In this document: positions 17,507 to 26,248 of the stretch, piece after piece | Layout: each line of letters opens with the position of its first letter | Numbering within the stretch: the first letter of the stretch is position 1 | Source: UBA11051 sp964390495 | GTDB lineage: Bacteria; Armatimonadota; Zipacnadia; Zipacnadales; UBA11051 | Length of the DNA: 64,000 bases | Assembly (NCBI GenBank): GCA_964390495.1 | Contig: CAYMIN010000003.1 | Coordinates: 62,001-126,000, forward strand | Direction of reading: 5' to 3' | Notes under the pieces: model-generated | The model's input: the letters and a program-made list of their open reading frames with translations, nothing else | The model's database searches: none | What the model was told of the DNA's origin: nothing | Translations under genes and position numbers: made by a program

Positions 17507-19507
17507 TCATGTCGCCGGGCCGAACAGCATCAGACGCCGGCCTACCTGCACGCCCAGCAGATCGGGACTATCCGGTGAACGGGAGACCACATGCGTGGCG
17601 ACGTCCCAGAATAAGACCCCCTCGGCCCAAAGCTGCCGGATGCTATCAAGCGGCAGAACCAACCGGCCCTCGCCATCGTAAAGCCCCTGGCCGTCGCGGG
17701 AGGTGTTAACCCAGATGTGTTGCGGGCCTTGCGGGTCCCACTGCACCGGCATGGTGCCCTCGATTACGTAATCGGGCTGAATTGACCACAAGCGGTCACC
17801 GATGCCGGAGAACAGCGTTAGGATGCCGAAGTTGTTCCAGCGCGTGCCCACCATGACCTGCCGGCCCGGCATATCGTCGCGGACCTTGCAGGGCTTGCCC
17901 CACTGGGCATGACCGACACAATGGACGGCGCGGGTGCGGCCATTGAAGGGGTTGACCACATAGACGCCCGCACTGCCGGCTACCAGGAAGAGCACCGGGT
18001 CGCGCTCGGGATCGTCGGCTAGATTGCCGGCGACGACGGCATCATAGTGGCCGGCTCCCCAGATTCGCGCCATCTCGTCAGTCATATCGTGCACCGAGAG
18101 GATGTCGCCATCGGCGGCGACGATGGTGCCGCCGGCGACTACCTCCGAGCGCCCGGAGCCGTCGAGGTCCACCAGATGGACAGCGCCGCCATGACCGTAG
18201 GGCGGGCTGACGGTCTGATGCCACAGCAGGTTGAGATCGCCGTCGAAGGCCCACAGGTCCTTGCCGCCGCCTTCCATGTCCTGGCGGCAGTGGCGAAGCA
18301 CAAAATCCACATCGTGGTCGCTGGTGAGCCGCCCGGTCTCGATTGAGAAGAGGTAAGGCTGGACCTGGTCCACATGGGGATCGTCCGGCAGCTTCGTGCG
18401 CCCGATGGTCTTGCCGGTGGTTGCATCTATTGAGATGATCTCGTCGGCCACCGCAGCGAGGTACTCGCGGCCACGGACGGTGGTCACCTGGTCGGCGCGT
18501 TGCTCGCCGACGAGCGCATAGATACGCCGCGAGCCGTCCGCCGTAGGGCCGGTCACTCTGAGATCCTTGACCGTGTCAGCGAGGTGCCACAGCTCCTGGC
18601 CGTCGAAGCTGGTCGCCAGCAGTCCCTCGGGGCCGCGCAGCAGCAGATCATTGCGGCCCGGCCGGTAGAAGTCGCAGGCCTGGACCAGCTTGTAGCCCTC
18701 GGGCAGCTCGATTTCGGCCACTTGCTCTTCCGGGGCCACCGTTGCGCTGAGACGTTGCCTGCGGCGGTGCAAGCGGTCGGCCAGCCGCTGGTTGACGCGC
18801 TCCTGCGATGCGGTCATCGAGATGGTGAGATCGAAAAGCCGGCAGGCGCCGAGCGCCCGGAATCCGACCTTGCCACTACGGATGGTGGCATCGGTGACCC
18901 GGAAGGCGACGTCAAGCTCCGGGCACATGGCTCGAATGCCGTCGCCATCCAGCTCCACCCGCAAAGTTACAATGCGCCCGGGCTGGTTGTAGTCGAAGAG
19001 CGCCAGGTAATCCACGTCGCGGGCCGCCAGTTCGAACCACTCGTCGTCAATGCGGCGATACAGCACCAGGCGGCGCTGGGCTTCCAGGCAGAAGTAGTAA
19101 TGGCGGCGGATGGTCTCGGCCCGGAAGATGATGCCGGCGCGGGCCACGTCAATGAACCAGCCGTCATTGGTGGGGCCGGCATGGGTCTCGAGGGCCTGGA
19201 GCCGACACTCCACCGTGTACTCGCGCCAGGTCGGCTCGCCGGTGGTCAAGGCGCGTTCAGCGCCGAGAACCGGAGGGCGCTCGGTGGCGTTGTCGGGCAT
19301 CCACTCGATGGCCGGTACGCCGTCATAGTCTATCCGCGTCTTGCCCGAGGGCAGCCTGCATCCGCCGCGAGGTGCCAAGGGGTCATCCCAGCCGGCCAGC
19401 AGCGGCCAGGATTCGTGGTCCAATTCCAGCGGTGGCGCGACCTCCCCCAGAGGCAACTGCTCAATCGGCAGACGGGTTCGGGCACTTTCGTCAGCGTGCT
19501 CGTTCAT
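17507..19507 (-). CDS. Concanavalin-like plus beta-propeller (FG-GAP/PQQ-like) protein
   Basis: The 666-residue protein has no signal peptide. Residues about 95-250 (WREYTVECRL ... GRIVTLRVELDGDGIR ... RSGKVGFRALG) look like a LamG/DUF1080-type carbohydrate-binding jelly roll. Residues about 280-660 are repeated beta-blades including VDLDGSGRSEVVAGG, an FG-GAP-like calcium loop. The family is typical of glycan-degrading loci. It is the last gene of a six-gene minus-strand run, 45 bases after the uroporphyrinogen-decarboxylase-like gene. AGGAGA precedes the ATG. Enzymatic activity is not evident, and lack of a signal peptide is odd for such a protein. Confidence 0.75.
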   Translation of the reverse strand: MNEHADESARTRLPIEQLPLGEVAPPLELDHESWPLLAGWDDPLAPRGGCRLPSGKTRIDYDGVPAIEWMPDNATERPPVLGAERALTTGEPTWREYTVECRLQALETHAGPTNDGWFIDVARAGIIFRAETIRRHYYFCLEAQRRLVLYRRIDDEWFELAARDVDYLALFDYNQPGRIVTLRVELDGDGIRAMCPELDVAFRVTDATIRSGKVGFRALGACRLFDLTISMTASQERVNQRLADRLHRRRQRLSATVAPEEQVAEIELPEGYKLVQACDFYRPGRNDLLLRGPEGLLATSFDGQELWHLADTVKDLRVTGPTADGSRRIYALVGEQRADQVTTVRGREYLAAVADEIISIDATTGKTIGRTKLPDDPHVDQVQPYLFSIETGRLTSDHDVDFVLRHCRQDMEGGGKDLWAFDGDLNLLWHQTVSPPYGHGGAVHLVDLDGSGRSEVVAGGTIVAADGDILSVHDMTDEMARIWGAGHYDAVVAGNLADDPERDPVLFLVAGSAGVYVVNPFNGRTRAVHCVGHAQWGKPCKVRDDMPGRQVMVGTRWNNFGILTLFSGIGDRLWSIQPDYVIEGTMPVQWDPQGPQHIWVNTSRDGQGLYDGEGRLVLPLDSIRQLWAEGVLFWDVATHVVSRSPDSPDLLGVQVGRRLMLFGPAT

Positions 19508-19552
19508 GGGATACTCTCCTGGTAATAGCTGGCCAGCTCGCTGCGGCAGTCA

Positions 19553-20815
19553 TCAGGGCGCGAATTCCCTGAGAGCCTCGAACATCGCCACTAGGTTCTC
19601 GACCGGCGTGTTGGGCTGGATGTTGTGAATGGTGTTGAAGACGAAGCCGCCGCCGGGGGCGAAAATCTCCAGACGCTCCAGGACCTCTTCGCGCACCTCT
19701 TCCGGCGTGCCGAAGGGCAGCGTCTTTTGCGTATCCACACCGCCGCCCCAGAAGGTGAGACGGTCACCGTACTCGCGCTTCAGATGCTGCGGGGCCATCC
19801 CCTCCGCCGAACATTGCACCGGATTGAGGATGTCGAAGCCGGCCTCGATGAAGTCCTCGATCAGCGGCTCGACCCCGCCGCAGGTGTGGATGAAGGTCTG
19901 CCACGTTGTGTTGCGGTGCACCCACTCGTTGACTGCTTGGTGAAACGGCTTGAAAAGGTCTCGGTAGGTCTCAGCGGATATGAAGGGCCCGCGCTGGGTG
20001 CCGAAGTCCGTCCCCGTTATCATCAGCACGGCAACGCGCGCGCCAAGCGCCGGCGCGACGGTCTCCAGGTTCTGCAGGGCGATCTCGCACTGGCCCTGAA
20101 ATACCTCGTAGATATAGTCGCGGCGGGTGAGGGTGGATATATACCACTCTTCAACATCGCGGATGCCCTTGGGGTATTTCAGAGACGGCCCGGGGACCAG
20201 AGCTATGTCGCCGAAGCTGGTATCTCCGAGGTTGGCGACCAGGGCATAGTCACTCTCCGCGTAGAGCCTGTCGGTTTCCCCGACTATCCAATTCACTTCC
20301 GCCTGCTCGATGAGCGAGAATTCTTCCATATTGTCGCGCGGGTCCAGCTTGTCTTCCTCGATCGGCGGCTGGCGGATGACAGTGTCGAAATAGTAGCCGC
20401 CTGCCGGCATCCGGCCACTGGGCGGCGCCGACTTGTCTCCCTGCGGATACATCAGGATGTCCCCGTTGGCCTCGGGGTCGGTGTTGAAGGCCTCCGGCAC
20501 CAGTACGGGCGTGCCGTCGAACAGCTCCCATTCCCTCCAATCGCGGTTCTCGAAGCCGAAGAGGGTCTTACTGCCGCCGAGGCCGACGGTGTCAATGCCG
20601 AGGGCTTCACGCAGGTCGTCCGTGACCTCGCCGAGCACCTGGTATGGTTCATTCACCTTCACGCGGTCACCGGGCTTGTCCAGTCCCAGGGCTATCCGCA
20701 GCTTCGACAAGGTGCTGGCTGCGATCCCGGTGACGGGGGTCGAGCCCAGGTCCAGCGGCACTCGGTCCGCTTCCTGGTGCTCAAGCGCCTTCTGGATTCG
20801 CTGTCGGGGATTCAT
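19553..20815 (-). CDS. Uroporphyrinogen decarboxylase-like (URO-D superfamily) protein
   Basis: The 420-residue protein begins MNPRQRIQKALEHQEADRVP, the usual start of the URO-D/MtaA/CmuA superfamily. It has the family's HTCGGVEPLIEDFIEAG region near 310-325 and a late GGGFVFNTIHNIQ segment. At this length, and away from haem genes, it is more likely a corrinoid-dependent methyltransferase or demethylase relative than a haem-pathway HemE. The operon setting with oxidoreductases suggests action on a methylated sugar or aromatic compound, but that is inference. No corrinoid protein is encoded next to it. Confidence 0.85.
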   Translation of the reverse strand: MNPRQRIQKALEHQEADRVPLDLGSTPVTGIAASTLSKLRIALGLDKPGDRVKVNEPYQVLGEVTDDLREALGIDTVGLGGSKTLFGFENRDWREWELFDGTPVLVPEAFNTDPEANGDILMYPQGDKSAPPSGRMPAGGYYFDTVIRQPPIEEDKLDPRDNMEEFSLIEQAEVNWIVGETDRLYAESDYALVANLGDTSFGDIALVPGPSLKYPKGIRDVEEWYISTLTRRDYIYEVFQGQCEIALQNLETVAPALGARVAVLMITGTDFGTQRGPFISAETYRDLFKPFHQAVNEWVHRNTTWQTFIHTCGGVEPLIEDFIEAGFDILNPVQCSAEGMAPQHLKREYGDRLTFWGGGVDTQKTLPFGTPEEVREEVLERLEIFAPGGGFVFNTIHNIQPNTPVENLVAMFEALREFAP

Positions 20816-20897
20816 GGTTGGTCCACGCCCTCAATCTGCACGCCGGCACACGAAGTATCCTCATGCGGTGTCGGGCATTGCCGTTGCTAGCGGCCCG

Positions 20898-21905
20898 CTA
20901 GCGTGTCCAGGAGTTCGCCTCGGTGTTCCAGTAATCGGGGCTGGTGCCGAGCTTGTCCAAGAGCGGCTGACTCAGCTCATCAAGCTGCTGCATCAGCCCT
21001 GAGGGCAGCTCTAGCTGTGCGGCTGCAATCGTGTCCTGCAGTTGCTGGAGGTTGCGCGCGCCAACCAAAGTGCAGGTCACGCCGGGCCTTGCCATCACCC
21101 ATGCCATTGCCAGATGCGCCATCGGAATATCGTGCTCGGCGGATAGCTCGCGGAGCTTGTCGAGGCAGGCGAAGGTCTCCTCTTCAGCGCCGGGGCCGCC
21201 GTGGGTGGCCGGCGGGACATCGCCGCGGAAATGACGGGTGCGCCGCCGGTTCGGCGGAATCTCCGCGACATTGGCGTATTTGCCGGCCAGCAGCCCCTGC
21301 ATCAGCGGCATGTAGGCGACGATACCGACCTGATGCCGGCGGCACAGCGGCAGGATCTCGACCTCAAGACCGCGGGAGATGAGGTTGTAGCAAAGTTGAT
21401 TGAGATCAATCTGCGCGCCCGTATCCAGCGCCTCACTGAGCTGCTGGACGCCGAAGTTGCTGACAGATACCGAGCGGATTTTGCCCTCGGATTTCAGCGC
21501 CATGAGTGTGGCGAAGGCGTCGGGGACTGACTGGTCGGTAATCGGCCAATGGACGTAATAGATGTCAAGATAGTCGGTGCCCAGCCGCCGCAGACTGTCC
21601 TCACAGTGCCGGCGCAAAACGGTCGGCTCGGTATTGCCGGGCCAGATTTTGCTGGCAATCACCGCCCGCTCGCGGCGGCCCTTCAGGGCCACGCCCAGGG
21701 CCTCTTCGCTGCGGCCCTCGTTATAGACCTCGGCGGTATCGAAGTGGTTGATGCCGGCGTCAAGGGCGGCATGCACAACCTCGTTGACAGCCTGCTGGTC
21801 CTGAGCGCCCCAGTAGTCATCAGGGCCGCCACCATATGACCAGCAGCCGACACCCACTACCGATATCTCGATATTCGACTTGCCACATTTACGCTTCTCA
21901 ATCAT
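20898..21905 (-). CDS. Aldo/keto reductase
   Basis: The 335-residue NADPH-type reductase of the AKR superfamily has the full catalytic tetrad in order (D56, Y61, K86, H119, counted from ATG 21905). GTG 21908 directly before it is an alternative start. The fold is a TIM barrel, and the protein is cytoplasmic. Spacing of 27 bases to the upstream oxidoreductase gene and 82 to the downstream gene suggests one transcript. It most resembles the YajO/MocA-type sugar and aldehyde reductases; the substrate is unknown. Confidence 0.92.
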   Translation of the reverse strand: MIEKRKCGKSNIEISVVGVGCWSYGGGPDDYWGAQDQQAVNEVVHAALDAGINHFDTAEVYNEGRSEEALGVALKGRRERAVIASKIWPGNTEPTVLRRHCEDSLRRLGTDYLDIYYVHWPITDQSVPDAFATLMALKSEGKIRSVSVSNFGVQQLSEALDTGAQIDLNQLCYNLISRGLEVEILPLCRRHQVGIVAYMPLMQGLLAGKYANVAEIPPNRRRTRHFRGDVPPATHGGPGAEEETFACLDKLRELSAEHDIPMAHLAMAWVMARPGVTCTLVGARNLQQLQDTIAAAQLELPSGLMQQLDELSQPLLDKLGTSPDYWNTEANSWTR

Positions 21906-21935
21906 CACTCAGTCCCCTTTCGTCTGGCGCTGCCA

Positions 21936-23030
21936 TCACCATTCGCGGGGGTCGGGCACTGCCACCGGCTCGCTGCCGGCTTCGGCGGACATGTGGGCGC
22001 AGATGCCCGGCAGCGTCATGTCCAGGCCCGCATAGACATCAATCGGCGGATCGGTGTCATTGGTAATGGACTGGACGAAGTCATCCACCATGAAGTACTC
22101 GCTGCTGCCGTGTCCGCCGGTCAGCGCCTCGGGCGGCGCGCCGGGGTGGTTGGTGTCGCAGTCGAAGATCATCGGCCCGCCGAGCTTGTCATACTTCTCG
22201 CGGTAGAGCCGATGCGGGCTGGCAGTGGTGACGGTGCCGAAGCGCGAGGACTCGATTTGGCCCTCGGTGCCGTAGATGGTGAACCAGTGGTGAGGCGGCT
22301 GCTTGGCGACCGAGAAGCTGCACAAGAGCTTGAGTGTGACATCGTTGGCGGTCTTGAACAGGCCGACTTCCATGTCTATGCAGCCGATGTCCGGGCGGCG
22401 GCGGTTGCCGGTGTGCATGCCGACGGCGGTGACGCAGCGGTCGTGGCACATCTGGATGATCGGCCCTAGGTCGTGAGTGCAGTAGTAGATCGGGGGCATA
22501 CTCGCCCGCCACGCCAGCTCGCCTTTTTTGCCGCCGGCACCGTCGGCCTGCCGCACCATGCCCTCCTCGTAGGGGTGGACGTACTCGGCCTCGGCGTAGA
22601 TGATTTCGCCCAGTTCGCCGGCCTCGACGATCTGACGGTAGGTCTGCACCCAGGGGAAGTAGCTCATGTTCTCGGCGAAGCTGTACTTGGCCGGGCTGGC
22701 TTTGACCGCCGCCACCAAGGCCTGGGCCTCCTCGATGTTATACACCGCCGGCACCTCGCCCAGTACATGCTTGCCGGCCTCCAGACAGGCTATGGACTGC
22801 TCGGCATGCAGCGGCAGCGGTGTGGCGATGTAGATTGCCTCGCAGTCGCTATCCAGCAACTCCTCGAAGCTGCTATAGGCATTGGGCACATCGAACTCCT
22901 GCGCGGCCGCCTGGGCTTTGTCAAGATTGTGGTCGGCCACGGCGTAGAGCTCGCAATCCTGGTGGTGGGCGAAAACGCTGGCCGGCCCCAGCCCTCGGAA
23001 CAGGCCGATTACACCGATTTTCAGTGGCAT
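21936..23030 (-). CDS. Gfo/Idh/MocA family oxidoreductase (tandem paralogue 1)
   Basis: The 364-residue NAD(P)-dependent oxidoreductase has IGLFRGLG at the N-terminus and GEVPAVYN where most members have EKP, so the catalytic lysine position is altered. The downstream segments YCTHDLGP and GHGSSEYFMVDDF align closely with the next gene upstream (23094-24191). The two proteins share about 60 percent of residues by eye and arose by tandem duplication. GGGAGG precedes the ATG. Confidence 0.92.
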   Translation of the reverse strand: MPLKIGVIGLFRGLGPASVFAHHQDCELYAVADHNLDKAQAAAQEFDVPNAYSSFEELLDSDCEAIYIATPLPLHAEQSIACLEAGKHVLGEVPAVYNIEEAQALVAAVKASPAKYSFAENMSYFPWVQTYRQIVEAGELGEIIYAEAEYVHPYEEGMVRQADGAGGKKGELAWRASMPPIYYCTHDLGPIIQMCHDRCVTAVGMHTGNRRRPDIGCIDMEVGLFKTANDVTLKLLCSFSVAKQPPHHWFTIYGTEGQIESSRFGTVTTASPHRLYREKYDKLGGPMIFDCDTNHPGAPPEALTGGHGSSEYFMVDDFVQSITNDTDPPIDVYAGLDMTLPGICAHMSAEAGSEPVAVPDPREW

Positions 23031-23093
23031 AATCTTACGCCTCCCTTATCTCAGTCGTGGGACAGGTTCTCAGCCTGCCATCATTCGCGCAAT

Positions 23094-24191
23094 CTACCAT
23101 TGCCTCGGGTCCGGTACTTCTATAGGCTTGCCGCCGTCTTCGGCCGAGAGGTGCGCGCAGATGCCCGGCAGCGTCCAATCCAGTGCCTCATAGACATCAA
23201 TCGGCGGCTTGGTATCATGCAGGATGCACTGGACGAACTCGTCCACCATGAAGTACTCGCTGGTGCCGTGGCCGCCGACGGTCGCCTCCGGCGGCGCGGA
23301 GGGGTCGTTGTTGGGCACATGGAAGGTCATCGGCCCGCCGAGCTTGTCGTACTTCTCCCGATACAGTCGGTGCGTGCTAGAGCCCGGCTGCACTACGAAG
23401 CGGCTCTGCTCGAGCTGCCCCTCGGTGCCATAGACGCAGAACCAATGATGAGCCGGATCCTTCGCCATCACAAAGCCGCAAAGCTGCTTGATGGTGACAT
23501 TCTTGGCGGTCTTGAACAGGCCCACTTCCATGTCAAGGACGCCCAGGTCGGCGCGCCGCCGGGAGCCGGTGTGCATGCCGACGGCGGTGACGCAGCGGTC
23601 CTTCAGCCACTGCAACAGCGGCCCCAGATCGTGGGTGCAGTAGCGGATCGGTGGCAGACTCGCGCGCCAGGTCGGCTTGCCCTCAACTCCGCCGCCCATC
23701 CCATCGGGGCGGTCGTGCATCAGGCTTTCGCAGTTATGGATGTATTCGCCCTCGGCATAGATGATCTCGCCCAGCTCGCCGGCGCGCACCAGGTCCTCAT
23801 ACATGCGGCAGTACGGGAAATAGCACATATTCTCGGCGAAGCTGTACTTCAGGCCGGTCTCTCTGACGGCCTTCACCAGCTCCTGCCCGCCCTCGATGCT
23901 TGGCACTGCCGGCACCTCGCATTGCACGTGCTTACCGGCCCTTAGTGCCGCAATCGAATGCTCGGCGTGAAGCGGTGCGGGAGTAGCCACAAACACCGCG
24001 TCAATGTCGGCCTCAAGCATCTCGTCCAGCTCGGCATAGCGCTGTGGCACCTCCAGCCTGTCGCAGAGAGCGTTGAGGCGTTCGGGGCTCCGATCGGCGA
24101 CGGCGACGAGTTCACAATCCTGGTGGTCCTTGAAGACGCTGGCCGGCCCGCGCCCTCTGCCGGCACCGACGACGCCGATGCGTAAAGACAT
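23094..24191 (-). CDS. Gfo/Idh/MocA family oxidoreductase (tandem paralogue 2)
   Basis: The 365-residue protein from ATG 24191 has GGAGGAG eight bases upstream; the frame is open to 24383, but that extension overlaps the CocE gene. The Rossmann motif is GAGRGRG and the EKP position reads CEVPAVPS, as in its paralogue. Shared blocks include HRLYREKYDKLGGPM and VGMHTG. Conservation of the E-V-P variant in both copies implies a subfamily trait rather than decay. It lies 88 bases after the CocE gene and 63 before paralogue 1. Confidence 0.92.
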   Translation of the reverse strand: MSLRIGVVGAGRGRGPASVFKDHQDCELVAVADRSPERLNALCDRLEVPQRYAELDEMLEADIDAVFVATPAPLHAEHSIAALRAGKHVQCEVPAVPSIEGGQELVKAVRETGLKYSFAENMCYFPYCRMYEDLVRAGELGEIIYAEGEYIHNCESLMHDRPDGMGGGVEGKPTWRASLPPIRYCTHDLGPLLQWLKDRCVTAVGMHTGSRRRADLGVLDMEVGLFKTAKNVTIKQLCGFVMAKDPAHHWFCVYGTEGQLEQSRFVVQPGSSTHRLYREKYDKLGGPMTFHVPNNDPSAPPEATVGGHGTSEYFMVDEFVQCILHDTKPPIDVYEALDWTLPGICAHLSAEDGGKPIEVPDPRQW

Positions 24192-24279
24192 GGTAAGCTC
24201 TCCTCCGGGTAACATACTAGGCGCGCCCACCTTGGGCGCTATGAGCGACGGCGAGGCACTATTCGCCGTCAGGGGGCGG

Positions 24280-26109
24280 CTAGCCTGCGGTGTTGGGGTC
24301 GTCCACCACCGGCAGCAGGATACACGAGGGACGCGACTTGCTGTGGTGCAGGGTGTTTTGCGCCACCCGCTTGCGCCGGTCAACGCCCAGTACGCCGCCG
24401 GTGTTGGGATTCACCTCGAAGCGCGGGTAGTTGCTGGAGGAGATGTCCACGCGAATCTGGTGGCCCTTGACGAAGCGGTTGCCGGTCGGGTACATCTCGA
24501 TCTCCAGCTCATACACCTCGCCCGGCTCGGCGAGCTCCTCGTGCTCGAAGCCGTTGCGGAAGCGCAGCCGCCGGATGCTGTCGGTGAGGTTCAGGGCGCA
24601 GCCGTTGGGGTAGTGCGGACCCGGCGGGTAGATGTCCAAGAGCTTCACCGTGAAGTCGGTATCAAGCCCGTCGGTGGACACGTGCAGCTTCGCTACCAGC
24701 GGGCCGGTCACCACCAGGTCCGCCTCCAGCGGCTGGGTGATGAAGCAGAGCACATCGGCCCGCGCCGCCAGCGGCAGGGAGCCCGAGGCGGTTGGGAAGC
24801 GCTTGTCGTTGCGCTGGTCATAGCCGCCGGCGGGCATCGGGATCGCCGACAAGTTTCCGCCGATGGTCGGCACCGGATCGTCCGGGTCGAAGCTGTAGGT
24901 GGTGCTGGATTGGTCTTGCTGCGGCGCCTCGCTGCTCAGGCTGCCGTCAGCGTGGAAGTAAAACGGTGTCGGCTTGCAGCCGGGCGGCGGCCAGGTGTCG
25001 CAAGTAGCCCACTTGCCGCCATGCTCGACCGTCGCGCTGGCTTCGACCAACCCCTCACCGCCGCCCATGATGAAGTAGCGCACCGGCTTGGCCTTGTCCA
25101 GTCCCGTCGGCAGGCCCTTCAGCCAGTGGTCAAACCAGCGCAGGTACAGCGCGTTGTTGTCCGACAGCGCTGCATCGGGCTTGAACGATACATCGCCGGT
25201 GCCGGAGGTGCCCATGCCGCCGTGGTGCCAGGGGCCCATCAGCATGTGCACCGGCGCCTCGCCGCGCTTGCTCAGCTCGACGAAGTTCTCCACCGTCGCC
25301 CGCGTGTAGGTGTCATACCAGCCGCCCACGTACAGGGTCGGCACATCGGCGTGCTGGTCGTAGTAGGGCCGCGGGCCGTAGCCGGGCTGCTGCCAGTAGT
25401 CGTCATAGCTCGCGTGCATCGAGATGTCCATGCACCACTGCTCATACGAGGGCACCAGCCGCAGCGGCGAATTGCCCTTGCGGATCGGGTAGTTCTCGGT
25501 CCACTCCCACACATTGGCATTGGCCTCGTCCAGGGCCTCCTTCAGCAGCGGGTCGGCAGCAGCCTCACGGCTCCGTGCCGCCATCGAGAAGGCGTAGGTA
25601 TAGAAGCGAAGCTCCAGCACACCGTTGTGGCGCATCGAGCAGTGATAGTAGCTGGAGGGGCCGTAGATGGGGATCATGGCGGCCAGGTGCGGCGGGTTCA
25701 GCGAGGCCAGCGCGCTCTGCACCGCCGCGCAGTAGGAGGCCCCCAAGGTGCCCACCTTGCCGCTGCAGAACGGCTGCTCGGCCAGCCACTCGACGGCATC
25801 ATAGCCGTCCGGGCCCTCGTGGGCGAAGGCGTAGAACTCGCCCTCGGATTCGTAGCGGCCCCGCACATCCTGGGCGGCGAAGATGTAGCCGCGCTCGGCG
25901 AACCACTTGCCGGTGGTGTCGTTCCCGAGCTTGTCATAGGGGGTGCGGGTGAGCACGACGGGGAACTCGCCGGCGACCTTCTGGCCGTCGAGGGCCGGGA
26001 AATACAGATCGGTGGCGAGCCGGACGCCGTCTCTTAGCGGCATCATGACATTTCGTTCGACGATAACTTCGTACGCAGGCGCGGAACACACCTGGGTATG
26101 CATAGTCAT
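24280..26109 (-). CDS. CocE/NonD family alpha/beta hydrolase
   Basis: This is a 609-residue serine hydrolase of the X-Pro dipeptidyl-peptidase/cocaine esterase family (S15). The nucleophile serine lies in LGASYCA near residue 125; QDVRGRYESEG and the YDAVEWLAEQPF segment match the family. The C-terminal third is the jelly-roll domain (VRIDISSSNYPRFEVN, written in part). ATG 26109 is preferred to GTG 26121 because GGAG lies about 11 bases ahead. It is the first gene of the minus-strand catabolic run. No signal peptide is visible, so it is probably cytoplasmic. Confidence 0.9.
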   Translation of the reverse strand: MTMHTQVCSAPAYEVIVERNVMMPLRDGVRLATDLYFPALDGQKVAGEFPVVLTRTPYDKLGNDTTGKWFAERGYIFAAQDVRGRYESEGEFYAFAHEGPDGYDAVEWLAEQPFCSGKVGTLGASYCAAVQSALASLNPPHLAAMIPIYGPSSYYHCSMRHNGVLELRFYTYAFSMAARSREAAADPLLKEALDEANANVWEWTENYPIRKGNSPLRLVPSYEQWCMDISMHASYDDYWQQPGYGPRPYYDQHADVPTLYVGGWYDTYTRATVENFVELSKRGEAPVHMLMGPWHHGGMGTSGTGDVSFKPDAALSDNNALYLRWFDHWLKGLPTGLDKAKPVRYFIMGGGEGLVEASATVEHGGKWATCDTWPPPGCKPTPFYFHADGSLSSEAPQQDQSSTTYSFDPDDPVPTIGGNLSAIPMPAGGYDQRNDKRFPTASGSLPLAARADVLCFITQPLEADLVVTGPLVAKLHVSTDGLDTDFTVKLLDIYPPGPHYPNGCALNLTDSIRRLRFRNGFEHEELAEPGEVYELEIEMYPTGNRFVKGHQIRVDISSSNYPRFEVNPNTGGVLGVDRRKRVAQNTLHHSKSRPSCILLPVVDDPNTAG

Positions 26110-26149
26110 ATCGGGAATCACTCCATATTCTCGCGAATTTCTGAAGTCA

Positions 26150-26240
26150 CTACTGCAAACCGAGGGGTATATTCGGGGAAAAGGCCTCTTTATCCTCCGA
26201 CGGCTGGAGGTTGAGATGTTAATAGGCGCGGTCCGTGCTC
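26150..26240 (-). pseudogene. Remnant of a second ruvB 3' end
   Basis: In the minus frame ending at TAG 26150-26152 the translation reads HLNL...SPNIPL and stops at the same place as RuvB, whose own tail contains HLNL and SPNIPL. Over 26165-26220 versus 28918-28973, 44 of 56 bases match. Just upstream of HLNL the remnant has TAA where ruvB has a glutamate codon, so it cannot be read through. Nothing of the rest of ruvB is present. It lies immediately after the methyltransferase stop. Confidence 0.85.
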
Positions 26241-26248
26241 AGATGGGA

